Shown piece after piece: positions 1-11,389 of a DNA stretch of 64,000 nt (the first letter of the stretch is position 1; every line of letters begins with the position of its first letter). The position numbers were made by a program, and so were the translations under genes. Source of the stretch: Gnetum montanum. Lineage: Eukaryota; Streptophyta; Gnetopsida; Gnetales; Gnetaceae. The stretch lies in the NCBI GenBank assembly GCA_015680685.1, contig MNCI01030886.1:78105-142104 (forward strand), written 5' to 3'. The notes beneath the pieces are model-generated. The model did not search any database. It saw only the letters and a program-made list of their open reading frames with translations, and had not been told where the DNA came from.

Positions 1-2365
1 CATTCTACAACTCTTGGTAGTCACTCATTCTCTTGGCTAGTACTACATAAGAACATCAAGTTTTACATTTGCCACCTCAAGCTTATGCTTGGCATCTTTG
101 TGATGTGTAAACTTAGCCTCATACAAAAAGTACGAACTACCCACTTATTTCTTCAATTAAAACCATGGCTATTTAGTAGTTAGCATCACCAAATTTTCAT
201 AATGGAGATTAGAAATCTCCATGTACTCTATCATCTCCTTGATCTATAACTCCTTCATGTGGATCTCTACCTTGTTATAGTCATTGAACCCATCAAAGAT
301 AGGCTGCCAAACATCACCTCCTTCCTAAAGTTTATAGAGGACCTCATTAACATTTCTCTTCATCATCTAAATATGTTTTTCATTGATTTCTTTTTGTAGA
401 ACAACTTGATCTTTGTAGTGATTTTTAACTCTCTTAAATTTGAGAGCCTTATTTTTTTAGGTAGCTACCTCTATTGCAAATTTTTGTTGAAGGGCTCATA
501 CTTTCTCCATGGAGAGATTTCTCTTTTCGGCTACCAACCTTCTTAGGTTAGTGTTTACTTTGGCTAGTTTCTCCTACTATTGATGGATGAAATATTGAAT
601 TTGCTACTTTTGTACATCAACATTCTACAAGTGATGATTTTTTGTGGTCAAAGTGACATTCTCCTAGCGAGTCTGATCCAAGGAATTTTAGATATTATGC
701 ATGGTGACATCGACCAAGGACTGATCAAAGATTGCCATCTCCTTCATGTTGTTAGCCTTATTGAGCTTTCCTTCAAGCTATTGAAAAGATTCATCATGGA
801 TCAATGTAGGGCTGAGAAGCACAAGATCAACAAGGTGGGCTCTTAATTCAGCAACTTTTGTAGCCATGCGTTGGTTTTGAGCCCAAACTATTTTGAGTTA
901 CCCTTCCATAATAATGCATTTTCCCCTTATTTCCAATAGTTCTAATTTGGTTGTAGTGATTGTATGTAGAAGATCAAAGACATCTGAAATTAGTTGCTTG
1001 GTTCCCACAAGTCAATCCAATACCTCCTCGTGCTAGGTTGCACTAAATCTATTGCTAACTATTCCTACAAATGTTTGTACATATTTGAGTGTAGAAACAT
1101 CTAGTAAAAATTTTTCAAGTGCATTCAATGCCTTAGTAATTCTATCAACAACCACCTCAGTTACTATCTTCTATCCATGGTGTTGCATCACCAAGATAGT
1201 TAGCCTCTCACCCTCCTCCAAATGCACCAAGAAAGTAGTAGCGTACCCAAAATTTTTTTGGAATTACTACTATTGTAAGAGAGATACCATTACCTCTCAA
1301 GTGTTATGATTTTTTCTTGTGGGCAACTACATTCTTTGGGCTGAAAAGAATGGCCCACCTCCTTTCATCTGGCTAATGGTTTGAGCCACTTCATTAAGGT
1401 GACTCATCGCTGAGCAATACAAAAATGAATTACCACCACTCATTCTTTCTCATGCAAGAGTTGCTCTTGGATCTCTCACATTCATTTAAGGGTAGTGCGG
1501 GACTTCGACATTATTTCATGAGTAGGTAGTTGAGGTGGTGGTTGCTACTCCTCTTCCTTGGTTTTGGCAAGGGTCTTATCTTTCATTAATTCTACCCAAG
1601 AGGAAAAAATAGTATGCTTGACTATATTGTTGGTGTAGTGAACTATTCCTTCCCTTTTACATAGTTTTCTTATGAGGTAGGAAAAGGGTAGGGCCTTCCT
1701 TCCACATTCGTTTTCCTTAAACACTTCTCTACCTCCAGATAGATCAGTTGTGGAAGGTTCATAGGAAATTTTCCACTTAGAGTAGCACACACACAAGTGG
1801 ATAAGGCAATCACCTTACTAGGCCTCACCATTAGATTGAGGTGATAGGTTGCTACTTTGGAATATACATGCTCTGCCAAGGTGAGTGCATCATACTTCTT
1901 GCAGTGCACTCCATAACATTGTTGGGTCCACTCCTTCTTTACCTCTAGGTTTGCTTATGTAGAGATCTCTACCAATTTTTTTCCAATATTACATAACCCA
2001 AGGGCTTGCGCAATGGCCTTGATTAACTAGGACACTTGAATGTCCTTGATCTTCATAGTGGCTCCTACCTACCTATTATTCCAGAAGAGATATGGCTCTC
2101 CCATGTACCATTCCCCACTGAAAGTGATGATTGGCCACATGGGAGAGTCTTGAAATTACTTCTTAACTTCTGGTGGAGCATGTTCTAAGAATGGTCCAAA
2201 GTTCAATTCTTGGAGAATTGAACATTGGATGTCATGAGGCTTGATCTGATCAAGGTAGGTTTGAGTCAAGGTGACCTTAAGTCTTGGCATCGGTCCTAAT
2301 GCCCCATCTTCATCCAATTGTTCAGTTATGATTACATCCTTAGGAATCTGTTGGATAGATTGCAC
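1..2365 (-). pseudogene. Accessory ORF of element M (coiled-coil protein), broken
   Basis: Decayed ORF downstream of pol on the minus strand. Segments 2365-2156, 1909-1670 and 1796-1545 align in order with the plus-strand ORF at 29216-31990: shared signatures are an NFxPFxE-type motif, GEWY, and an FP/FSYLIxxLCK block followed by xGIxxYT. The two copies differ by stops and at least one frameshift near 1680. I recall similar domains in plant gypsy elements annotated as 'putative plant transposon protein', but could not test this. The remaining part (1540 to 1) corresponds to the coiled-coil half of the other copy and is too eroded to read continuously. Function unknown; it is not pol and shows no membrane segment. 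Confidence 0.7.
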
Positions 2366-4864
2366 TTTTGGCTCCTCCCAAAGAGGTTTAGGGTTTAGGG
2401 TTTGGCATTAGTTTCTATTATCTATTCTTAGGATTGTTCTTGTTGCTCCTTTCCAACTCTAGGTCATTTATCCCTTGGTTGAGATGATCCCCTTTCCTAC
2501 AGGAATTTTAGTCTAGGTGCCATCTATAATCACAACATGACCAAGGATTTGCACTTATTTTGTAACTTCAAAAAATCTAAAATACCTTATCTCTTGGGAT
2601 AGTTACACTTCACTAAGTTGTGATCATGGTTGGTTTGGTTATTTTAATATTACTTCATTATTATCTAATTAAATAGGTTACCAAAGTGTGTTGGAAGGGT
2701 TTAACTCTCATAGGTTGATGATTTAATATTATTTTATTCATTAAACCCATGAGGTAGTTAGAAAAATTTTGAAAAAATTTCTATTAAAAACCTAAGATTT
2801 TTGTCCTCCATGACATAATGCGTACCTATGAAACTGTAGGGCTAAAGAACAAAGTGAATCGAACAAATGGTTTTAAAGTTATGAGCTCTCGAAGGTTTTG
2901 AGCCCTAAAAATCTACAAAAACTCCCCTAACATGTGAAGTAAATGGAAAAAAAATCCTAAGTGATGGCCACTATATATAAAACTTCTTCCATGCATTGAC
3001 TAGGCCTTGTCAATGGGGCCTAGTTGACATGGTCAACTATGTCAACTAGGCCTAGTCAACATAGCTATTGATCACTATTGACCAAGTTAAAATTTAAAAA
3101 ATACAAGGAGTTTTTGAATGCAAAGGAAGTCAAATAAAAGACCAAAAAGCCAAGAACATAATGAGATACATGAAGAGCACTTGAGATTTCACAAAAGATG
3201 GAGAATGATTGGAGAAATGCCTGAAGGAGCATACAATTAGATGCAACCAATGGGAAATGCAAAAAATATGATTACCAAAATGCCCAATGATAAGGGACTT
3301 AACTAGCCCAACCAAGAGCTATGCAACTAGGTCCTCCCCATAACAGGCTTATGCCCTTTTTCCCCTTGAATAACCTCAACTAAGGATTCCATGGTCTTCA
3401 TGGTTGATTAATGGTTACAAAAAGTTAAGGATCAAAATCCCAAAGACTCTACCTAGGAATTTCAACATGTCAAACTAAGAAATTAAACAAAAACATGAAA
3501 ATCGGTAGTGAGGTGAGTTATGGAAAGCATTGATGGATAAGATAGGGAGTGGAATGGATTTCGCAATCATGGTCACATGAAGTCCCTTGTGGATTCTATG
3601 GTTAAAGGAACCAATAAATTCCAACCTTAGTCCAAATCAAATCCAACCACTTTTAGTGACTTTGCATCACCACTCTAGACCAGTGCACCCCATCAAGACA
3701 TAAGAATTCTCTCACAAACAACCAGTGTTCCTTATTTGAGAAGAAAAGAGAAGCATGAAGTGAAAAAGGACCTTAGTTAGAGGATACATTCAAGCATGGG
3801 TAACATGTCTTTCTAGTCCCATAACTAGTGCTTATAGCCTATTTATTTTGTCTAAGGGATCTTCTTTGAATTCCCATCATGTTGTTTTTAAGATGGGACC
3901 CACATCATGCACAGACTTATTCAACTTCTTATTATTGGTCAACATGGAATGATAAGAAATCCATGAAAACACACATGCACTAAAGCAAGTAGAGAGGCAC
4001 AAAGTGTATTAAATGTCCTTGAAGTCACACCCTTTTCAAACATTTGAATCTTTCCCAAGTTTGGAAGCTACCAAGGTCACAAGTTTGTTAAAGTTTTATT
4101 AATGAAAAAGGGACCTCATACTTCCAAAACCAAGAAATCCATAGAGTTGGTGGATGGGTGGATGATGTGGACTTACTGCCTATTCCATGAAAAAGAAACC
4201 TATTTTAGTCATCAATCATCAAAACTCAAAAATAGAAACCAAAAATTAACAATCAAAAATATTATGTACAAACCACCATTAGTAAATAGCTACAACATCA
4301 CTGAGTTATGTTGGTAATAAAGCACTTTTATTAGAATACAAGAAATATTCTAACCAAAATAAAGTAAAGTATAAAAGAAATTGTAAAAATATTTAAGAAA
4401 AATAAAACATACTAATGATGTTGTAAAACAAAAATTTGGAAAAATAACTAAGTGTAATAAAAAAGGTATAAAAACAAAGTGTAAAACAAAAAGTAGAAAA
4501 ATAAAAAAGTAAAAAAATTGAGCCACTTAATATATCAGCATGGATGGCCATCTTCCCCATGACTAAGTTTTAAGGAGGAGTTTTGAAATATTGAGCAAGG
4601 GCATCTATCTGATGAGGTGTTGCTTGCACTAGCTTGCATAGGCTCATGGAAAGGTTTAACTTGTTGTGTATTGAACAACTTCTTTTTCTTTGGGCTCTCA
4701 AGTTTGTAAATCAACATGATCCTAGAAAGAAAGGTTTCATAAATGATATAAGGTCCATCCCAGAATGTCTAGAACTTAGTTCATTGAGGTAAGTGTGTGG
4801 GGTTCCAATAGAGGACCTTGTCTCCAGGTTGAAATCTCACTTTTCTTATCCTAAGTTCATGGAT
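2366..4864. other. Noncoding spacer between integrase and accessory ORF of M
   Basis: No reading frame with recognisable homology on either strand; the short frames here are unsupported. It is the equivalent of 27050-29215 in the outer element. It holds a cluster of TAGGCC and GTCAAC boxes at 2998-3064 and A-rich stretches at 4320-4520. Confidence 0.5.
2998..3064. repeat. Cluster of short inverted boxes (TAGGCC, GTCAAC/GTTGAC)
   Basis: Within 67 bp, TAGGCC or GGCCTA occurs four times and GTCAAC, GTTGAC or GTCAAT six times, in alternating orientation, so the stretch can fold on itself. It lies in the spacer of element M. No function can be read from it. Confidence 0.6.
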
Positions 4865-5849
4865 TTATTTACTAAATGCTTTGTCCTCTTCATTCAAGGA
4901 CAGGGCCACCCATTGATTCTCATCTAGCACATTATGGTTTATCAATCTTTCTATTTGTACTAGGATAAGGTCAAGTTCAAGGTTACAAGCTATTGAAAGT
5001 GTACAGAACTTGAATTGAATTGGAAAAGTTGGTAATTTTTCATACACCTACTCATAGGGAGAGTAGCCTATAGGAAGTTTCCATGTTGAATGGTATGTCC
5101 AGAGGGCATCATTAAGTTTTGTACTCTAGTCTCTCCTAGATTTGCTAATTGTTCTTATTAAGATTTTTGTGATCTCCCTATTGGTAACCTCTACTTGAAT
5201 ATTGGCTTGAGGATGGTAGGGCATTGTTAATTTATGTTCAACCTCCAAGTTTTACATGAGCTTGTGAAAAGTAGCAACTATAAAATAAGTACCATTATCA
5301 TAAATTAGTGTACATGGCACTCCAAACTTGTTTACAACATTTTGTTGTACAAACTGTGTAGTAGTGGAAGATGTACAATTGGTGACGGTTGCTGCTTCTA
5401 CCCATTTCATACAATAGTCAATAGTGACTATTATGTATGCATTTCCATTTGACANTTGCTTCTACCCATTTCATACAATAGTCAATAGTGACTATTATGT
5501 ATGCATTTCCATTTGACATGGGTGTGATGGAACCCATGAAGTCTATACCCTAGATGTCAAAGGGATTCAGTGGTTGGATTCACTACTAAGGTTCCTCCAT
5601 TCAAGTAGTCATCTTAGCATCTCATTAATAGCGTTCACAAGAGCAGATAAATTGGTGGAGATTCCTAAAGATTGTTGTCCAATAGTACCCTACCATCAGG
5701 ATTTTAATGGTAGTGCATCTCCCTACATAGTGGCCCCCACAAGGACCCTTGTGAGTGTCTTGGAGAACACAAAGTTGTTCAACATTAGGAACACACCAAC
5801 AAATTAGGCCATCGATGCACACCTTGTAAAGGTGTCTGTTAATCTTCAT
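4865..5849 (-). pseudogene. Integrase domain of element M
   Basis: Minus-strand remnant of a Ty3/gypsy integrase, which inserts element cDNA into chromosomes. The N-terminal H2C2 zinc region is at 5849-5625, with GGHYVGR and YYWTTIF; its final cysteine has become tyrosine (CERY where CxxC is expected). The catalytic core follows: GIDFMG (about 5550-5535) with the first Asp, IYDNGTYF (about 5310-5288) with the second Asp, and a YHPQ...QVEVTNRE segment (about 5225-5180) with the catalytic Glu. Stops are scattered through. A 62-bp duplication around the N at 5455 breaks the frame and is probably an assembly artefact. C-terminal part to about 4865. Confident of the family. Confidence 0.85.
5393..5518. 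repeat. 62-bp direct duplication around a single N
   Basis: Bases 5393-5454 and 5457-5518 are identical and separated by an N at 5455 and one T. It lies inside the integrase frame. The exact identity and the N suggest overlapping contig ends that were not merged, not a biological repeat. Confidence 0.9.
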
Positions 5850-5989
5850 GAAGTGTTTGGCTTTATGAAAAAACTATTATTTCTTCTAGTGGTCTAACTC
5901 TTGTGGTATCTCTTGACTAAGAAGATAAGTGAGGATGCCATCATATCATTTTGGTTCAATAGGCACTTGTTCAATTATTGCATCAACAA

Positions 5990-6560
5990 AGATGAGTTCA
6001 TTAGGAAACTAATCAAAGAGTGGGCTCTCATCCTCTTTATTGTTCCATTGTAACTGAGACAAGTGACCAATGACTAGATTCTTAGTCTCCTTTCAATCTA
6101 CGATTATAAGATCAAAATTTTGTAAGATCACCAACCACTATATGACATAAGAGTTCATCATTGGTTTATTCATCAAGAAGCGAATGGCACTATGATTAGT
6201 GTGTACAAACATCTTATATCCAAGCACATAGTGCCTAAAATTCTCCAAAGCATACACCACTGCCATCAGATCTTCTTCCATTGTGGTGTAATTAAGTTGT
6301 GCATCCACAATGCTTCGACTTATGCAATGGATGTAATATGGACATTTTTGATCATCCAACTACCCCAAGGCACAATTTGATGCATCGGTCATGATGTGAA
6401 ATAGACAAGACCAATCATGTGATCATAGAATTAGAGTCTCTAAAAGCTTCTCCTTAAGTTACTGGAATGTCTTTTTGCATTTCTTTATCCATATGAATAG
6501 AGCATCTTTCTTTTTAAGCTCAACTAATGATTTCACAATCTTAGAGAAATTTTCTATGAA
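5990..6560 (-). pseudogene. RNase H domain of element M
   Basis: Follows RT on the minus strand. Recognisable blocks are MTDASNCALG (first catalytic Asp), then SRSIVDAQLNYTTMEEDLMAVV, a typical gypsy RNase H block with the catalytic Glu, and FRHYVLGYKMFVHTNHSA, where the usual TDHS is TNHS, so a catalytic Asp is changed to Asn. The open part is 6359-6138. The frame has stops on both sides, and the connection to the integrase zinc region (about 5990-5850) is in the same frame. It would degrade the RNA of RNA-DNA hybrids during reverse transcription. Confidence 0.85.
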
Positions 6561-7440
6561 TTGCTGATAATAGCTAGTGTATCCAAGGAATGACTAGACA
6601 TCTTTAATGATTTTTTATTAACAATTTATTCATTAGATGACCTGAATCTTTTCAGGGTCCTCCTCAATCCTTACTTGAGAAATTCTATGCCCCAATACAA
6701 TGCCCTCCTGGACCATGAGATGGCTCTTTTAATACTTGTATTGGGGTATAGAATTTCTCGATGCATTAATACAACACATTGCTCTTTTGTGAATACAATG
6801 CTCAAACGTAGCATCATAGGTGAAGAATTCATCCATGAAGACTTACACCTAGCTACCAATCTACTGCTAAAAAATGCTCAGGACCAAGTGTTGGAAAGTT
6901 GTAGGGGCATTGCATAGACCAAAGGAAATCTTACAATATGAAAAAGTGCCCCAAGGACTTGCGAATGTTGTTTTGCCCTGATCATCAGGCATGATCTAAA
7001 TTTGGTTATAGCCCATTATAACCATCCAAAAAGTTATAATAGCAATGCCCAGAAATAGTGTCCAAAACTTGGTCCACAAATGACAATGGAAAATGATCCT
7101 TGAATGTCACCATGTTTAATAGCTTGAAATCAATATAGATCCATCACTTGCCACCTTACTTTGGCACAGTTATAGGTGGGCTAACCCAATTGCTATCTAC
7201 AATTGGATAGATGAATCCTATCTTGAGGAGTTGTTTAATTCCCTCTTTGATGATTTGTTTCAATTTGGGATTCAGTTGCTGTTGAGGCTACCTCTTTAGC
7301 TTCATGGCTGGATTGATATAGATTTGATGCTGACATATCCTACCTATAAGTTTAGGATATGACCAAGCAATGTTTGTTGGTCATTTATTTCCCACCTTCA
7401 ACAACATCCTTTTCTACTAAGGAGTAAGGTTGGAATTGAT
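6560..7440 (-). pseudogene. Reverse transcriptase domain of element M
   Basis: Minus-strand Ty3/gypsy RT. Visible blocks in order: DSNWVSPPITVPK (about 7200), DHFPLSFVDQVLD (about 7095), YNFLDGYNG, then after a frameshift DDQGKTTFASPWGTFSY and FGLCNAPTTFQ, the active-site box FMDE at 6839-6828, VQEGIVLGHRIS and FLGYTSYYQQFIENF. The active site normally reads FMDD; the second Asp is Glu here. The block between FMDE and VQEG contains an inverted copy of nearby sequence (6677-6758). At least one frameshift and many stops make it non-functional. Confidence 0.88.
6677..6758. repeat. 24-nt inverted repeat inside RT
   Basis: GAGAAATTCTATGCCCCAAT (plus four more bases, about 6677-6700) recurs as its reverse complement at about 6735-6758 with one mismatch. 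The loop is about 34 nt. The right arm is ordinary RT coding (GIVLGHRIS); the left arm replaces the expected less conserved RT sequence. Confidence 0.85.
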
Positions 7441-8335
7441 TATTATGGGCTAGTCAATAGGTAGTACCTTCAAAAATGCATATTCCATGCCGATAGGTAG
7501 AGTTTTCAACTCTAAGGGCTCCAATTTAAAATTGTCAAGGATTTCCAACTCTTCCCAATTGGTATCATTAGGTTCATCATCAAAGAGTTGGTGATGAAAT
7601 TGCTCCAATTCATTTATACCTTCAACATAGGCACAAGTTAGGCTCTTAGTAGGTTCCATGCAAAGTGTGCTACTCTCAGTATTAGCTATTAGCCACTAGA
7701 TACTCTTCTATTTTGTGGCTAGTACATATAGGCACTTTTGGATTTCAAATTCAACTACACACTATCTGCATGCTTTAATTGATGTGCTTTTAATAGACTA
7801 GAGTTTTTGCACACAGTTGCATCATGTATTACTGTACGTGATGCATGGAACATGCTTCTTTTTGATCTTTTTGAATGCATTTTCCTTGAAAATATCTAGG
7901 GAAAGATCTTTGATACCCATTCACACATCAACAGTGCTCAACCAAGCCCTTTCCATAATGATTAGAAAGTCCTCCTTGCAATTGTTAACTTTGATCACCT
8001 GGAAATTGGTAGGATACTACAATCCATAGACAATGGTCACAATGTCCTCCACTAGTCCCAATGGAATAGTGATAAACTCATTTTCCAATTCTAAACAAAT
8101 GTTTTCCTTCTTGAGAGGAGGCAAGTTCTAGGCATTGTACATTTCATGGGAAATTAGGTTGACACCAGAACTTGAATGAAGAAGATCCTTACATGGATTA
8201 TTCCTAGAAATTTCCAAGTAGATAAGAGGACTTTCAGGATTAGTTCTTCTCTTGGAAATGTTGCTAGCTTTAATCCAATTAGATACAACATGGGTTAACA
8301 TGATAATGTGGATATTTAGAGGCATTTAATTTGAA
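7441..8335 (-). pseudogene. Protease domain and PR-RT linker of element M
   Basis: Minus-strand aspartic protease. The block SPLIYLEISRNNPCKDLL is followed by HSSSGVNLIS, where the inner copy (23.6 kb) has DSSSG and the outer copy (19.3 kb) the canonical DSGS, so the catalytic Asp is His here. Further shared blocks are NLPPLKK, ITIPLGLVEDIVT and ERAWLSTVD (ILGR-like region). The linker at 7659-7450 ends with LELKTLPIGMEYAFL, typical of the segment in front of Athila/Tat RT. The start is not a true gene start: upstream gag is missing and LTR sequence begins within tens of bases. Confidence 0.85.
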
Positions 8336-8344
8336 GGGATCTTG

Positions 8345-9068
8345 AAAGGAATGGATAAATAGGTATGGTTAAGTGCAACTAAGGCATATGATTTTTATCA
8401 TTTTTACATTTTATGTTTTAAGTCCCCTAAGGATAAAGAATAATGAATAAAATAAAATAATTAAATTTCTAATTTAATCTAACTAGCTACATGTAACTAA
8501 TTCTAACATAAGCATCCATTCCTATGTACTGTACACATCCTGAGCATGTTTAATGCTACTAGGTTACTAAATGTTAAGCATTACTAGGATTACCAAGCAC
8601 CAAGCATATGCTTAAAGTGGTCATACTTATGTGCTTAATTAATCACTATTTAATCTAGCTTAATTAATTACTTAATTATTTAAAGCATTAAAGAAAATTG
8701 CGTAAAACATTAAATGCATGATAAGTAAACAATTAATCTATTTCAAAGTGCTGCAAGGTTTATCAAAAAGCTTGTCTTTATTTTTGCACACACTACCTTG
8801 CTTAGGTACAATAGTGCTCAAATAAAGATCCATACTCTTTGACTCCTACTACGAGCACTTAGAAAAATATTCTAACTTTCAAGCAAAAAAACTACAAGAG
8901 CTTCCCTGCAAGAATTCCAAAGACATCATAAACACAACAAGTGAACACATATTTATAGGCAAAAACAAACACTCCATCGACAAGGCCACATCAACACATC
9001 AAATCCCATGTTGATGCAACCACGTCACTGGGGCCACATTGACATAACCCAGAAAATATGACTCATCA
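8345..9068 (-). mobile_element. LTR of element M
   Basis: Read on the minus strand it begins TGATGAGTC at 9068 and then follows the inner-element LTR (20124-20916) in order: TATA box, a TAGTAGGA block, CGGATCTTTATTCGAG-like block, an AATAAAGA stretch and GATAAACCTTGCAG. The match fades near 8345, where protease coding starts. Both LTR start and TATA support a 5' LTR for M. The 3' end of the LTR, the primer site and gag are absent, presumably by deletion. Confidence 0.75.
8950..8957 (-). promoter_or_regulatory. TATA box of element M LTR
   Basis: TATAAATA on the minus strand, in the same position in the LTR as the TATA boxes at 20190 and 26322. Confidence 0.65.
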
Positions 9069-9129
9069 GGACCCATACCTCAAATTTAAAGGCATACATC
9101 AATGTATATGTGGCCATTGTATAAAGTGA

Positions 9130-9840
9130 ACAAAAATAGTGGTAAAGGATTATTTTTCATTAATGAAAATACTCTAAGAGTTCTAATTTCCGAAATTGGT
9201 ACCCACTTTACTAGTATGTTTTTCAAGCATTTATTAGAATCTCTTGAAGTAAATCATAAATTTACATCATCATACCATCCACAAACTCATGATTAGGCAA
9301 AAATTACTAATTATGACATTATCATAAGTTTAAATACAATGGTTAGTAAGTATCATAGGTATTAATTGACAAAGCTAAATGACATTGAAGAACTCGATGC
9401 AATACACTCTATTTAAATACATGTATGGTCAAGTGTTAGACCTACTCGTTAACCTTCAGATGAAGATGCTTAGTATGATTTATTTTGATATGATCTTGAA
9501 TCCTACATAAAAAGAATAATTAATAAATCTAAACCTCTTACATGAAAACAAAAAAGCTACCTTGATGAGAGTTTAATTCCAAACTTGTTAATAAGGTCTT
9601 CTATTTTAATTCATAAGTTTTACTCATATGGGAAACATTTAGTTTTAATGAAAAGGATCATATATTATCCATACTTCCATATGTTTAGTGACATGCATAT
9701 CTATCATTTATATGTATTAAATAAACTTATTATTGTTAATGATTAACACCTAAAGCATGCTAAGAAGAAAATCCTACCGCTAACACCATTTGATAATGCA
9801 ACTCATGTTATTGATAAGGAGTTCTAGCAAATGCTAGATT
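9130..9840 (+). pseudogene. Integrase fragment of another Ty3/gypsy element
   Basis: Plus-strand remnant reading ISEIGTHFTSMFFKHLL and HKFTSSYHPQTHD at 9170-9297, the second and third catalytic blocks of a gypsy integrase core (canonical SDxGTHFTS and YHPQTDGQ). The catalytic Asp of the first block is lost (EIG). Codons after 9297 stay readable with several stops to about 9840 but I do not recognise a domain there. It lies next to the LTR of M and in opposite orientation, so it is a separate, older fragment. Confidence 0.7.
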
Positions 9841-10320
9841 AGGATCCAATTATGAGGAAAAATCCAATTACCTTGTTATTTGTATTTAAGTTTATTATTG
9901 TAAGAAAATTTATAGATATGTATTCTTGAAGGTAATGATTAATCATTCTTTAATTTCTTTATTCTTAATTTTGCCATTGTTAATTGAATCAGTGCTAATT
10001 TTTCATTAGTGGATTTGATTTCTTTAGCATTATTACTATCCAAAGAGGGTTCCTAAATTACTACCATCTTCTTTTTCTAATGCAATTTTTTCTTGTTCTA
10101 TTAATGCAAAAATCTCTATTGATTCTAAAAATGCAATTTTACGAGCTAAAGAAAAAATTTGCAACATCTTTTTTTAATGATGTTGATACAAATAAGAAAC
10201 CTAATTTTGTACTTCCTAATGATATATAAATATGAGTCACTAGTTGCTGATCTTATATCATGATATGTGTTCATCAAAATTTTTGGGTACCTTCTTTGTA
10301 ATTAAAGTTTTCCTTTGTAG
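9841..10320. other. AT-rich stretch without recognisable content
   Basis: No supported reading frame, RNA gene or repeat boundary seen on either strand. Confidence 0.5.
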
Positions 10321-10880
10321 TTAAATTATTTGATGGAGACATGTTAAATTATATGGTGTAGAAGCATAACATTCAAGGCATTCATGTTAGGTACTATTCT
10401 CTTTTTCTCTATTTTTTAAGCTAGATAATGCTTTTAAGGTGCAATATGTCCTAGATATTTGGCCATTTATACATAAGCATGCTTTGTTAATCATTCGTAA
10501 GTGAACTTCAAATTTTCTTATCGTATCTAAAGAATACTGTAAGGTTTCATGTTTTGTTGAGCTATATAATCTTTCATTGATTTTTTAGAGAGATAAGAAA
10601 AAGAATTATTAGCCTTCTCACACCAATTAAGTATATGAAATATAGTTTCATACCATTTGCCTCTTGTAGATGTTTTTTTTATTGAAATCAACCTTTTTAA
10701 CCATTAAAAAGATTTGGTATTACAAGTGGGTAGGAAAACTTATATTTAACCAAGTACATATTATAATATATTACTTTTATCATTATGAAGGACATCTGTT
10801 CAAAACTTGTCCTTTTTTGCTTAAAAATGATAAAGAAAAAAATCTGTTAAAGTTAAGTATACATAAAACATAAATTAATG
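10321..10880 (+). pseudogene. LINE ORF1-like fragment (DUF4283/zinc knuckle type)
   Basis: Decayed plus-strand frame whose best part (10670-10873) reads IYYFYHYEGHLFKTCPFLL. It has the layout of the CCHC zinc knuckle at the end of plant LINE ORF1 (C-x2-C-x4-H-x4-C), with the first two Cys seen as Tyr, as TGT to TAT changes would give. The preceding FNQVHIIIY resembles the stretch before the knuckle in those proteins. LINE ORF1 proteins bind RNA. Moderate confidence: only the knuckle is distinctive. It is opposite in direction to the LINE at 11390-12197. Confidence 0.45.
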
Positions 10881-11389
10881 TTAATGGTAAGAATGATCAA
10901 ATGGTAATAAAAAATATAGAGAGGACAAAAGCTTTTATAATTTTTTTTCTTTTGTTTCTAGAAGTGTTAATCTATCTAAATAAATACCTCATAAGGAAAA
11001 TTTCTTATTTAATGAGAATACTGCTAACTCAAAGATCAAAATTAATGTTGATAAGTAGGCAACTATTGATAGTATAGATTCTTGATGTAAGGTTAAAATT
11101 AAGTAATGATGTAATGGTGTCATAATTTTCTCATATTTTTCTAAATGTTGGTATTTCACCACACCTTTCTATTACATCTCAAATCATTTTTCTATTTTTT
11201 AAGTTCAAGCACAGATGTTGAATGTGATGTAAGTGTTGTTAGCATGGGGTCCATTCTCCTTACTAAATATTATTTTTTCTTTCTTTGCTTTCTTAAAAAT
11301 ATCAATTATGAAAGCAAAATGAAACTAAAACTTTATTACATTCAAAGACCCATATGATTTATTGAACATATATTACAATTTCATGAAAA
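10881..11389. other. AT-rich stretch without supported genes
   Basis: Possibly the tail of the LINE ORF1 fragment on the left and the 3' end of the minus-strand LINE on the right. Nothing definite can be read. Confidence 0.4.

Larger units (their letters stand above)
1..9068 (-). mobile_element. Athila-like Ty3/gypsy element M, partial
   Basis: Minus-strand LTR retrotransposon entering from the left edge. In its own direction: LTR (9068 to about 8345), protease (8335-7840), linker, RT (about 7440-6560), RNase H (6560-5990), integrase (5850-4865), a spacer, and an accessory ORF from 2365 to the edge. Domain order PR-RT-RH-IN is that of Ty3/gypsy, and an FMD-type RT motif is usual for Athila. 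Protease and accessory ORF are relatives of those in the outer and inner elements at 12-33 kb, so M is the only family member here with pol. Capsid gag is missing: LTR sequence runs almost directly into protease. The second LTR would lie left of position 1. Confidence 0.85.

Noticed and set aside
2387-2404. Telomere-like TTTAGGG units
   Set aside because: Only two full units plus a partial; far too short for an interstitial telomeric array.
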